Assembly (NCBI GenBank): GCA_038206355.1
Contig: JBBRAY010000004.1
Coordinates: 62,001 to 126,000 of the forward strand
Direction of reading: 5' to 3'
Source: JAPLDB01 sp038206355
GTDB lineage: Bacteria; Bacteroidota; Bacteroidia; AKYH767-A; 2013-40CM-41-45
Length of the DNA: 64,000 nucleotides
Part shown: positions 7,881-15,647 of the stretch, in pieces
Numbering within the stretch: the first letter of the stretch is position 1
How the letters are laid out: the number at the start of each line of letters is the position of its first letter
Made by a program: the position numbers and the translations under genes
Notes under the pieces: generated by a model
Told to the model about the DNA's origin: nothing
Databases searched by the model: none
Seen by the model: only the letters and a program-made list of their open reading frames with translations

Positions 7881-8193
7881 ATGAGATTTAAAATAAAGCA
7901 TAATTGCTATTGCGATTATTGCATTAAGTTTTGTTGCATTTGTTTTCTATATTTTAAAACAAAATCAATTAGGAAAGGAAATGCATTTGCAACAAATGTA
8001 TAGTGGTAAAATTTATGAAATAAAACATTATACCGGGGATAGAGGAATTCCTAAAATACCAATGAATAATAAATGGCATTATCCGGATATTTCAGATAGC
8101 AATGTCACAAATTACATTCATGTAGGAGACTCTATTTTAAAAGACTTTGGATCTGACCAAATAGAAGTATTCAGGAAAAATGAAAATGGATAA
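7881..8193 (+). pseudogene. Membrane-anchored small protein gene with a one-base frameshift
   Basis: An ATG at 7881 encodes MRFKIK; one base later (skipping the C at 7899) the next frame continues as IIAIAIIALSFVAFVFYILK and runs to the stop at 8193. Joined, this gives a protein of about 103 residues: a basic N-terminus, one membrane helix, and a soluble domain ending in 'YIHVGDSILKDFGSDQIEVFR'. That ending resembles small Bacteroidota proteins. The second frame has no ATG, GTG or TTG before the helix, so it cannot be translated with its membrane anchor as it stands. Either a recent frameshift or a single-base sequencing error. An internal ATG at 7981 would give only the soluble part (70 residues). 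Confidence 0.55.
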
Positions 8194-8309
8194 TGGGATA
8201 TGAAGTTATTTAGGTAATTTATTTGATGCTGTTAGAGTTGTATACTATTGTAAATAAATGAATCTCGATTCTCTTCCGGGATCTCTACATTTACAGACAA
8301 ATAAATCTC

Positions 8310-10070
8310 ATGATGGTTGAACAAATTACAAATAAGAGAGCAAAAAAAATTGCAACATTTTCAATAGTCTTTCAATTAATTTGGTGCAATGTACCTGCTC
8401 AGACATTTACAAAAGTGGTTACTGGTTCTCCTGTCAATACACCGGGCGATTCAAGAAGCGTGAATTGGGTGGATGTAAACAATGATGGATTCGTTGACTT
8501 GTTTATCTCCAACGGTCCGCAGGGTGGGCAAAATAATATGCTTTATATCAACGACGGCGTTGGTGGATTTGTTCCTGTTACCAATGATACAATTGTAAAA
8601 GACGGCCAACCTTCTGATGGTGCAACATGGGCCGACTATGACAATGATGGTGATCAGGATTGTTACGTTGTGAATTGGTACAACACCGGCAACCTTTTTT
8701 ATTCAAATGATGGTTCGGGATCATTTACGAAGCTGGCGTCAACAATCGATACCAGCGGAGGTTTTTGTGAGACAGCATCCTGGGGTGATTATGACAATGA
8801 CGGCCTACTTGATTTATATGTGACGAATAGCGCGGGGGTGAATAAAAATCTTCTGTTCCATAACGATGGCGGAAATACATTTACTAAAATCACAACCGGT
8901 GCGATGGTAAATGATGTGTCTGATACACGTTCAGTAAACTGGACAGATATTGACAACGATGGCGACCTGGATTTATTTGTTACAAATGAGAGCAACCAGA
9001 ACGAAGCCATTTATCGTAATGATGGTGGTGGGGTTTTTGCAAAAATCACTGCCGGTGCACTGGTCAATGATTTTGGAAACACCATGAGCAGTAGCTGGGC
9101 GGATTATGATAACGACGGAGACCCGGATGTTTTTCTTGCCAATGATGCGGGCAGCAATGCATTGTTCAGAAATGATTCCGCTTTTGTTTTCACAAAAATT
9201 ATTTCTGATACGGTCTCACACAACAATGCCCATTCCTTCAGCTCGGCCTGGAGTGACATTGACAATGACGGAGACGTGGATTTATTTGTAACCAACTCTT
9301 TTACAACAGGTGTCCTGCAACTTAATTTTCTTTACCTCAACAATGGCGATGGAACATTTACAAGAGTTGGCAACACAGCGCCGGCTACAGATGCTGACTG
9401 GTCCTATGGATGCGCCTTTGGCGATTATGACAACGATGGCTTTGAGGATTTAGCCGTTGCAACATGCAGGTTTAATGGTGTTGACCGGCCTGATTTACTT
9501 TATCACAATGATGGAAATTCAAATTGCTGGATTACGATTAAACTGATAGGTACTTCAAGCAACAGGTCAGCCATCGGAACGAAGGTGAGGGTAAAGGCGA
9601 TGATCAATGGAATACCGGTTTGGCAGTTGAGAGAAATCTCGGCCCAGACATCTTACAACGGACAGAATGATGTGCGTGCTCATTTCGGTTTGGGAAATGC
9701 AGCTGTTGTTGATTCAATAAAAGTAGAGTGGCTTGGAGGAGCATCAGAAATTTTTACCAATGTCGCCTGCAATCAATTTGTCAGCATTGTACAAGGGCAG
9801 GGGATCACAGGAATAAAAAAAAATGAAAAAAATTATGAGGTAAGTGTTTTTCCAAATCCTACACATTCGAAACTGGAAATAAAAAGTTCACCACAGACTG
9901 ACTTCGTTGATGCCCGCTACGAAATCACAGATGCAGGAGGGAAGTTGATTTTGTCCGGGATGCTTGATGGTAATTCTATTGATATCAGCAACCTTCTTCC
10001 CGGAAATTATTTTGTAAGATTGAATTCACGGTCAGGATTTCTTTTCAGGCAATTTATCAAGGTGCAGTAA
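8310..10070 (+). CDS. FG-GAP/ASPIC-UnbV repeat protein with T9SS sorting domain
   Basis: 586 residues. A signal peptide (to about residue 31, VPAQ) is followed by seven or so FG-GAP/VCBS repeats with the calcium-binding signature D-x-D-x-D-G ('ADYDNDGDQDCYV', 'TDIDNDGDLDLFV', 'GDYDNDGFEDLAV'). Residues about 405-495 are an ASPIC/UnbV domain (KLIGTSSNRSAIGTKVRV ... VEWLGG). The last 80 residues are a type A T9SS domain (VFPNPTHSKLEI ... LLPGNYFVRL). The protein is therefore exported to the cell surface or outside. Its ligand is unknown; the repeats predict a calcium-stabilised beta-propeller. A weak promoter (TTTG-N17-TACTATTG, 8222-8250) precedes it. Confidence 0.92.
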   Translation: MMVEQITNKRAKKIATFSIVFQLIWCNVPAQTFTKVVTGSPVNTPGDSRSVNWVDVNNDGFVDLFISNGPQGGQNNMLYINDGVGGFVPVTNDTIVKDGQPSDGATWADYDNDGDQDCYVVNWYNTGNLFYSNDGSGSFTKLASTIDTSGGFCETASWGDYDNDGLLDLYVTNSAGVNKNLLFHNDGGNTFTKITTGAMVNDVSDTRSVNWTDIDNDGDLDLFVTNESNQNEAIYRNDGGGVFAKITAGALVNDFGNTMSSSWADYDNDGDPDVFLANDAGSNALFRNDSAFVFTKIISDTVSHNNAHSFSSAWSDIDNDGDVDLFVTNSFTTGVLQLNFLYLNNGDGTFTRVGNTAPATDADWSYGCAFGDYDNDGFEDLAVATCRFNGVDRPDLLYHNDGNSNCWITIKLIGTSSNRSAIGTKVRVKAMINGIPVWQLREISAQTSYNGQNDVRAHFGLGNAAVVDSIKVEWLGGASEIFTNVACNQFVSIVQGQGITGIKKNEKNYEVSVFPNPTHSKLEIKSSPQTDFVDARYEITDAGGKLILSGMLDGNSIDISNLLPGNYFVRLNSRSGFLFRQFIKVQ

Positions 10071-10102
10071 ATCAGTTATGCAGTAATCTCTGATAAGCAA
10101 AT

Positions 10103-10151
10103 ACTAAGCACGCAACCATTTCTCCCCCTGCTTAGTGTAGCATGTTGCTAC
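10103..10151. terminator. Paired hairpins between convergent genes
   Basis: ACTAAGCA (10103-10110) pairs with TGCTTAGT (10129-10136), and GTAGCA (10137-10142) pairs with TGCTAC (10146-10151) around TGT. The site lies between the plus-strand FG-GAP gene and the minus-strand hemB, so it could end transcripts from both sides. No long T-run follows. Confidence 0.4.
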
Positions 10152-10167
10152 GCTCCTTATAAAATTT

Positions 10168-11169
10168 TCACAACCACCTCTTCTCCAAAATCTCCCTCGT
10201 ATGATAACTAATAATTATATCCGCTCCTGCCCGTGCGAATGCATACATATTTTCCATCGTAATTTTTTGTTCGTCAATGTATCCCGCTTTGGCGGCGGCT
10301 TTTACCATACTGTATTCGGCTGAGACGTTATAACAGGCTATGGGGAGCAAAGTATTTTCACGAACGGTTTTGATCACGTCAAGATATGCAAGTGCCGGTT
10401 TCACCATGATGATGTCGGCGCCTTCGTCTTCATCGAGCTGTGCTTCACGCATTGCTTCGCGCCCGTTGCGGAAATCCATCTGGTAACTTTTTCTGTCACC
10501 TTTTCCCGGAGCAGAATCAGCTGCTTCGCGGAATGGTCCGTAATAAGCAGAAGCAAATTTTGTTGCATAACTCATGATCGGCGTACTTACAAAATTATTT
10601 TCATCAAGCAGATTTCTGATTGCCATCACGCGGCCGTCCATCATGTCGCTCGGTGCAACCATGTCAGCTCCTGCTTGAGCATGTGCCAGTGCCATTTGTG
10701 CAAGAACCGGAAGAGAAAGATCATTATCTATGGTAAGGATTTCCTCTCTTCTCCTTTGGTGTGGGGTTGGAAATGAGGCCAATCCGCAATGTCCATGTGT
10801 TGTGTAAGCACACAAACAAACATCAGTAACCACAAATAAATCGCTGCCGAATTTTTTCTTCAGCTCGCGCACTGCATCAGCCACAACAGAATGTTCATCA
10901 TGTGAGGAATGTGCATCTTCGGATTTGTCTTCGCCTACGCCAAACAATAATATTTTATTCACGCCAACCTTCAGTCCATTCTCTACGTCAGTGATAAGTG
11001 TGTCGATGGAAAATCTGTTTATACCGGGCATTGCATCGATGGCCTCTGTTTTACCAATTCCTTTTGTTACGAAGTAGGGATAGATAAACATGTTCGTAGA
11101 CAGGTGCGTTTCTGAAACGAGTTCGCGGAGGATAGGGGAGGTGCGGAGTCTGCGGGGACGATGAAGCAT
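10168..11169 (-). CDS. hemB: Porphobilinogen synthase (delta-aminolevulinate dehydratase)
   Basis: 333 residues. HemB condenses two 5-aminolevulinates to porphobilinogen. Both active-site lysines are visible: SYATKFASAYYGPFR and the Schiff-base lysine in IMVKPALAYLDVI. The metal motif DVCLCAYTTHGHCG has the three cysteines of the zinc-dependent class, and 'APSDMMDGRV' is conserved. Between HGHCG and the following IDND motif lies an unusually long stretch (about residues 131-146, SFPTPHQRRREEI), roughly ten residues longer than usual; its DNA (about 10738-10783) is low-complexity. It is the last gene of the hem block, about 110 bases after the hemC-hemD fusion, with an intergenic repeat between them. 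Confidence 0.97.
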   Translation of the reverse strand: MLHRPRRLRTSPILRELVSETHLSTNMFIYPYFVTKGIGKTEAIDAMPGINRFSIDTLITDVENGLKVGVNKILLFGVGEDKSEDAHSSHDEHSVVADAVRELKKKFGSDLFVVTDVCLCAYTTHGHCGLASFPTPHQRRREEILTIDNDLSLPVLAQMALAHAQAGADMVAPSDMMDGRVMAIRNLLDENNFVSTPIMSYATKFASAYYGPFREAADSAPGKGDRKSYQMDFRNGREAMREAQLDEDEGADIIMVKPALAYLDVIKTVRENTLLPIACYNVSAEYSMVKAAAKAGYIDEQKITMENMYAFARAGADIIISYHTREILEKRWL

Positions 11170-11170
11170 A

Positions 11171-11247
11171 AACGATGTAATAGGTAAGATTTAATATTTA
11201 GCAGCCGAAGGACGATGTAACAGATAATATGTAAGATTTAATATTTA
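11171..11247. repeat. AT-rich intergenic repeat of the hem block, copies 1 and 2
   Basis: Positions 11171-11200 are identical over 30 bases to 12902-12931. A second, interrupted copy at 11212-11247 shares the 17-base core GTAAGATTTAATATTTA. Both sit just 3' of the hemC-hemD stop. Positions 11192-11206 recur inverted at 13438-13452. Confidence 0.8.
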
Positions 11248-11279
11248 ACGTGCCGGATGTTGCGAGGCAAGCTCGACAT

Positions 11280-12851
11280 TTAAGAAGATGATGCACCGAA
11301 TACTGCACGGGTTAATGCAGCGTCATCGAAACCGTCGGGCAGGAGGGGATGAAATATTTTGTATTTTTTTAATGATGATGCAGTGGCTTCGCCCATGGCA
11401 ATTACTTTTTGTGACGACAGTTTATTTTTTTCAAAGAATGCTTCTACATTGGATGGACTTGTAAAAAGTAAGATATCGTACTTCGAAGTTTCTATTACGG
11501 CATCTGATTTCAGCGTTTCATAAACAACAAGGTCAATGGTCTGTTCAGCTTTTACAAAACCATTTTGCACGCTGCGCAGACTTCCTTTTGCCATCGGAAA
11601 TAAGACTGTACCGCTTCCAACCCTCGATGCAAATTGTTTTCCTGTCATCTTTGTATCCGTAGAGTAGCCGATGAAGTCGGCACGCTTGCCGTATTTGCGA
11701 ATTGCTTCTGCTGTTGCTTTTCCGATGCAACCGAATTTTTGATTTCCCAATTCCGGTTTTTGTAAAAAGAAAAATTTCACGGCATGCTTGCTGGAAAAAA
11801 ATATCCAGTCCGTAATCGGTATACTTCTCGCCGTAATCATTTTCATTTCAATCATTGACTTTCCTTCCGCTTTAAAACCATGATGCGTAAGGATGCGACT
11901 GAAGTAATCATCGGGCTTGAGGTTTCTGGTTACAAATACTGAAGCCTGTTTGACAACATTTATTTTTGCAACAATTTTTTCAGCAAGCGTTTCAGGATTC
12001 TTTGATTCCGCATAAATCCCTACAGGCAACTGATCCCATGTGACTGATTTTGAAACCCACGCTTTATAAATTTCTTTGTCGTCGTCAAATTCACAATAAG
12101 CACCAACAGGCATCTGACATCCTCCCTGGAAAAGGTTGAGTACTTTTCTTTCAATTCCAATCTGTGTTGCAACATCCTGTTTGTTGATGGCCTGTAATTT
12201 TTGAAACAGTTCTTTTTCTCCTTTACGAATTTGTATGGCAAGTACGCCTTGTGCAGGAGCAGGAATAAATTCTTTCGGGTTTAATTTTTCCGAGTGTAAA
12301 TCAGAAATGTCAAGCTCCAGTCTTTCCACGCCTGCTGCAGCAATGAGGATGGCATCGTAGCCACCATTTCGCAACTTGTCAATTCTCGTTGGAACATTTC
12401 CGCGAAGGTCTTTTAATTCAATATCTTTTCTGTAAGCAAGCAGTTGCGATTTTCTCCTCGAAGAAGAAGTTCCTACAACAGCATTTTTTTTCAGTTGAAA
12501 TTTTTGCTTAGTGTCCACACTTTCTTTTCTGATTAATAAAAGTTCTGACGGATCCTCACGGTCCGTAACGGCTGCAATCAATAAATCAGGATGCGATTCA
12601 GTGGGCAAATCTTTATGTGAATGAACAGCCAGATCGGCTTCATTATTCAGCAATGCATCTTCAATCTCTTTTGTGAAAAATCCTTTACCCTCTAATTTCT
12701 CCAGACTCAAATGCTGGATTTTATCGCCTTGTGTTTTAATGATATTCAATTCAGTCTTCAACCCGATTGCATTCAGCTTCGAAGCAATATGATTTGCCTG
12801 CCATAGGGCGAGATCGCTGCCGCGGGTTGCTATGATGAGTGCGGGGTTCAA
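11280..12851 (-). CDS. hemC/hemD: Fused porphobilinogen deaminase and uroporphyrinogen-III synthase
   Basis: 523 residues. Residues 1 to about 300 are hydroxymethylbilane synthase (HemC): IIATRGSDLALWQ at the start, SSRRKSQLLAYR, and the dipyrromethane cofactor cysteine in LFQGGCQMPVGAYC (about 244). Residues about 305-520 are uroporphyrinogen-III synthase (HemD), with 'DWIFFSSKHAVKFF' and 'LLFTSPSNVEAFF'. One chain would thus carry porphobilinogen to uroporphyrinogen III. The start is a TTG at 12851; a stop five codons upstream rules out a longer form. Fused HemC-HemD proteins are known in Bacteroidota, though the genes are separate in most bacteria. Confidence 0.95.
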   Translation of the reverse strand: MNPALIIATRGSDLALWQANHIASKLNAIGLKTELNIIKTQGDKIQHLSLEKLEGKGFFTKEIEDALLNNEADLAVHSHKDLPTESHPDLLIAAVTDREDPSELLLIRKESVDTKQKFQLKKNAVVGTSSSRRKSQLLAYRKDIELKDLRGNVPTRIDKLRNGGYDAILIAAAGVERLELDISDLHSEKLNPKEFIPAPAQGVLAIQIRKGEKELFQKLQAINKQDVATQIGIERKVLNLFQGGCQMPVGAYCEFDDDKEIYKAWVSKSVTWDQLPVGIYAESKNPETLAEKIVAKINVVKQASVFVTRNLKPDDYFSRILTHHGFKAEGKSMIEMKMITARSIPITDWIFFSSKHAVKFFFLQKPELGNQKFGCIGKATAEAIRKYGKRADFIGYSTDTKMTGKQFASRVGSGTVLFPMAKGSLRSVQNGFVKAEQTIDLVVYETLKSDAVIETSKYDILLFTSPSNVEAFFEKNKLSSQKVIAMGEATASSLKKYKIFHPLLPDGFDDAALTRAVFGASSS

Positions 12852-12901
12852 TGGAAGTGCGGGTTAAAAAAAGACGGGGAATTATTGTTAGATGAATTGT
12901 T

Positions 12902-12931
12902 AACGATGTAATAGGTAAGATTTAATATTTA
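12902..12931. repeat. AT-rich intergenic repeat of the hem block, copy 3
   Basis: These 30 bases are identical to 11171-11200. They lie 3' of the four-helix-bundle gene (stop at 12947) and before the hemC-hemD start. The flanks differ from copy 1, so the match ends sharply on both sides, as expected for a discrete element. Confidence 0.8.
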
Positions 12932-12946
12932 ATACGAGTTCAATTG

Positions 12947-13291
12947 TTACTGTGAGTTCTTTCTTGATGCACCGAGTATTTTTGAAAGTTCAAGCGCTTC
13001 CTTCATACATGAATCTAACTTACCCGCTTCGAATATTGCTGCCTGCTTAATGCATTCCAACCAGAAAACAACCTCATCACTTTCTTCAAATGCAATACTC
13101 AGCTTTGCAACGAAAGATGCCCGCGATTGGGCTATACAAGCGGCTCTGTAATTTGCAGGAGCAGAAAATGCTGAGCGTATAATCTGATAATGGAAATACT
13201 TGCCGAGTTGATTTCTTGGTAATGCGTCAGAAAGTTTCACAATCCGAAAAGCCAATGACGTTAATCTTTTTTGAAGTTCATATTTGTCCAT
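12947..13291 (-). CDS. Four-helix-bundle protein (23S rRNA-IVS / S23 family)
   Basis: 114 residues, all helical. The pattern 'YELQKRLTSLAFRIVKLSDALP ... IIRSAFSAPANYRAACIAQSRASFVAKLSIAFEESDEVVFWLECI' is that of the S23/bIVP four-helix-bundle family, named after ORFs inside 23S rRNA intervening sequences. Here it is a free-standing gene between hemA and hemC-hemD with no rRNA nearby. The family is a structural relative of the Avd protein of diversity-generating retroelements, but no reverse transcriptase is present. Function unknown. It is bordered on both sides by the AT-rich repeat, which suggests it may have been inserted into the hem block. Confidence 0.88.
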   Translation of the reverse strand: MDKYELQKRLTSLAFRIVKLSDALPRNQLGKYFHYQIIRSAFSAPANYRAACIAQSRASFVAKLSIAFEESDEVVFWLECIKQAAIFEAGKLDSCMKEALELSKILGASRKNSQ

Positions 13292-13365
13292 TAAGATGTA
13301 ATATTGATTGTCAAATTTACCCTACACTGTATACTACACATCCAATAAAGTAGGGTTTAAATATT

Positions 13366-13470
13366 ACAACTTGCTTCTTACATCATTCCGGGCTGTTCAA
13401 TATTACATCGTACCTATTACATATTACTGCGTTCCCCGGCTGCTAAATATTACCTCTTAAATATTACTTA
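13366..13470. repeat. AT-rich intergenic repeat of the hem block, diverged inverted copies
   Basis: The gap between the four-helix-bundle gene and hemA carries several diverged copies in reverse orientation: TACCTATTACAT (13411-13422) is the inverse of 11175-11186, and GGCTGCTAAATATTA (13438-13452) the inverse of 11192-11206. The tract runs into the hemA stop codon at 13464. Confidence 0.65.
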
Positions 13471-14741
13471 TTACTTAGTATAATCTCCTTCGCCATCACC
13501 ATCGGCACACTGATGCATTTTTTTTCCATGTAGTCCATCACGCTCAATAAAACTTCCTTTGACTTTTCATCCATCGCATTTATTTCATTGACAAAAACAT
13601 CATTCATCGCTTTTGTTTTGATAGCGCGTATTTTCTCGGGAACCTCACGCATCTTCAACTCCACTTTTCTCGTTCTGAATTGCGAATGAAATTCTTCAAT
13701 GCCTTCGACAATGATACGCTGAGCTTCGTTTACTTCCGCTTCCCTTTCACGCAGGTTTTCTTCGGCCTCTTTTTTTAATTCATCCAGTCCGATGTATTGA
13801 ACATTAAATTCAGAAATTACTTCAGCGCCAACATCTGCAGGCAAAGCCAGATCAATAATCGTTTTCTGGTCGCTCTCATTTTTAAGAAGCGATTTATAAA
13901 TCACACTATTGATGATTGCTTCGGGAGAAGCGGTACAAGTAATCAGAACATCAAATCCGTTTTTAAATTTTTTTAACTCATCAAGCGCAAATGCTTTTGC
14001 AATTGTTTTTGAATTGGAAAAATTTTCTGCCAGCGTATTTGCTTTCTCCAAGGTGCGGTTGAAGATTGAAAAGTTTTTGTAACCATGTTTGTCGAGGTAC
14101 TTCAACAGGTTTCCGTTTGTCTCACCGGCGCCGACAATAATAAACCGTGCATCAACGGGTACATTTAACGAACGCAATTTTCGGAAAGCAAGTGAAACCA
14201 CAGATAGCGGATTTTCCCCGACCCTGGTTTCTGTATACACCTGCTTGGCAGTCGTGATTACATTTTTAATAACCAGTCGCAATGAATCACCTGTTAACCC
14301 TGCTTTTTTGCAACGGTCGTAACAGTTTCTAACCTGTGTAATAATTTCGCGTTCGCCCACTACCATGGAGTCAAGCGAACTCGCTACTTCCATGAGGTGC
14401 CTGATGGCAGCATCATTTTCGAAAATGGCAGCATGAGTTATTGCGAAATTAATTTCCTCCTCGGTCCAGTCGTCACGGAAACTCGTAAAGAAATTTTTGA
14501 GGTATTCAGCATCCGTTTTGCCGGTATGTGTGAAGATAAATTCGATACGGTTGCAGGTGGAAATGTAAAGGAGTTCAGAAATTCCGGTAAGGGCTTTGAG
14601 CTTCTGTAAACGTTCGTCGTGGTTCTCCTCATGAAGAAAAAACCTCGAAAGATCGTTAAGAGAGGTGTTTTTGTGTGTAAATGCGATTACCGTTATCTGT
14701 TGCACTGCCTTGTTTTGAAAACGGTTGCAAATATCTTTCAT
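13464..14741 (-). CDS. hemA: Glutamyl-tRNA reductase
   Basis: 425 residues. It reduces glutamyl-tRNA to glutamate-1-semialdehyde, the first step of the C5 heme route. The catalytic cysteine is C63 in STCNRIEF. 'DSMVVGEREIITQVRNCY' marks the substrate-binding region, the Rossmann motif is GAGETNGNLL, and the C-terminal helical dimerisation domain follows. It heads the minus-strand hem block. hemL, hemE and later genes are not in the window. The stop codon lies inside the AT-rich repeat tract at 13366-13470, so the last residues (LSNK) may be repeat-derived. Confidence 0.97.
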   Translation of the reverse strand: MKDICNRFQNKAVQQITVIAFTHKNTSLNDLSRFFLHEENHDERLQKLKALTGISELLYISTCNRIEFIFTHTGKTDAEYLKNFFTSFRDDWTEEEINFAITHAAIFENDAAIRHLMEVASSLDSMVVGEREIITQVRNCYDRCKKAGLTGDSLRLVIKNVITTAKQVYTETRVGENPLSVVSLAFRKLRSLNVPVDARFIIVGAGETNGNLLKYLDKHGYKNFSIFNRTLEKANTLAENFSNSKTIAKAFALDELKKFKNGFDVLITCTASPEAIINSVIYKSLLKNESDQKTIIDLALPADVGAEVISEFNVQYIGLDELKKEAEENLREREAEVNEAQRIIVEGIEEFHSQFRTRKVELKMREVPEKIRAIKTKAMNDVFVNEINAMDEKSKEVLLSVMDYMEKKCISVPMVMAKEIILSNK

Positions 14742-14862
14742 ACCGAGCGAACAGTGTCACCGAAATGTCAAGAGGAATTTTAATCCGCCTTCGCACCCGC
14801 TACGGTAGACGAGAAGGCTTGGTTAATTCCCGGGGCTTGCCCTGAGGTTAATACCATTTTAT

Positions 14863-14870
14863 TAAGTTTG
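14863..14870 (+). promoter_or_regulatory. -7 box deciding the pssA start
   Basis: TAAGTTTG is an exact TAnnTTTG match. It overlaps the TTG at 14868 that would give the longest pssA reading frame, so transcription should start near 14876 and translation at the next in-frame TTG, 14892. A full TTTG -33 element is not seen at 19 bases; CTTG lies 23 bases upstream. Confidence 0.45.
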
Positions 14871-14891
14871 CCGATCACCAATCGCCCAACA

Positions 14892-15614
14892 TTGAAAAAG
14901 CATATTCCTAATTTTCTAACTTCCCTGAACCTGCTTTGCGGATGCATTGCCGTTGTGATGATATTCAGGAACCACCTGGAATGGGCAGCGTATCTTGTAC
15001 TTGTCGCAGCATTTTTTGATTTACTCGACGGCTTTGCGGCGAGGCTACTAAAGGTTTCTTCTCCCATTGGAAAAGAGCTCGATTCGCTGGCAGATATGGT
15101 TAGTTTTGGTGTCGTTCCCGGAGCCATTATTTTCAAATTACTTCAACAAAACGTATCCACAGTCTCTGAGTATGAGGTCGTTGTGCGGATCATTCAGTTT
15201 ATTCCATTTATTGTAACCATTTTTTCCGCATTGCGGCTGGCAAAGTTTAACCTTGACACCAGACAAACGGATTCATTCATCGGCCTTCCTACTCCGGCAA
15301 ACACATTGTTTGTTATTTCGCTTCCGCTCATTTTAGCAGATGACAGGTTTGGACTGAGCGTACTCATCCTCAACCCTTTTTACCTGATAGCAATCAGCCT
15401 CATACTTTCTTATTTATTGGTTGCAGAACTACCATTGATTGCCTTGAAATTTAAAAGTACTTCATGGAAGCAGAATAATTATCAATACGGACTGATCATA
15501 ATTTCAGCGGTACTTTTTGCAGTATTAAAGTTCGCAGCTTTGCCGGTTATTATTTTACTGTATGTACTTTTGTCTTTAATTAAAAATGGATTTAATAAGT
15601 CCAAGGCCTCTTAA
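14892..15614 (+). CDS. pssA: CDP-diacylglycerol-serine O-phosphatidyltransferase
   Basis: 240 residues from the TTG at 14892, giving the family-typical opening KKHIPNFLTSLNLLCGCIA. The frame is open to a TTG at 14868, but that codon sits inside a -7 promoter box. The CDP-alcohol phosphotransferase motif D-G-x2-A-R-x8-G-x3-D-x3-D is complete (LLDGFAARLLK ... GKELDSLADM). Six or more membrane helices follow. The enzyme makes phosphatidylserine, the precursor of phosphatidylethanolamine. It is divergent from hemA (gap about 150 bases) and is followed 33 bases later by purS. Confidence 0.94.
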   Translation: MKKHIPNFLTSLNLLCGCIAVVMIFRNHLEWAAYLVLVAAFFDLLDGFAARLLKVSSPIGKELDSLADMVSFGVVPGAIIFKLLQQNVSTVSEYEVVVRIIQFIPFIVTIFSALRLAKFNLDTRQTDSFIGLPTPANTLFVISLPLILADDRFGLSVLILNPFYLIAISLILSYLLVAELPLIALKFKSTSWKQNNYQYGLIIISAVLFAVLKFAALPVIILLYVLLSLIKNGFNKSKAS

Positions 15615-15647
15615 CTTCAAGCACTAAACCTCCAACTTCAAACTTAA
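15615..15647. repeat. Seven-base tandem repeat abutting the purS start
   Basis: The bases between pssA and purS read CTTCAAG, CACTAAA, CCTCCAA, CTTCAAA, CTTAA, in register with a period of seven and ending at the purS ATG. The same CTTC(C/A)AA heptad is found at 24835-24869. Confidence 0.6.

Noticed and set aside
12947..13291. Avd of a diversity-generating retroelement
   Set aside because: The fold family is related, but there is no reverse transcriptase or template/variable repeat pair in the window, and the sequence fits the S23 family better.
14780..15136. Antisense 118-residue frame over pssA
   Set aside because: It lies opposite conserved pssA codons; the composition is a reverse shadow of that gene.
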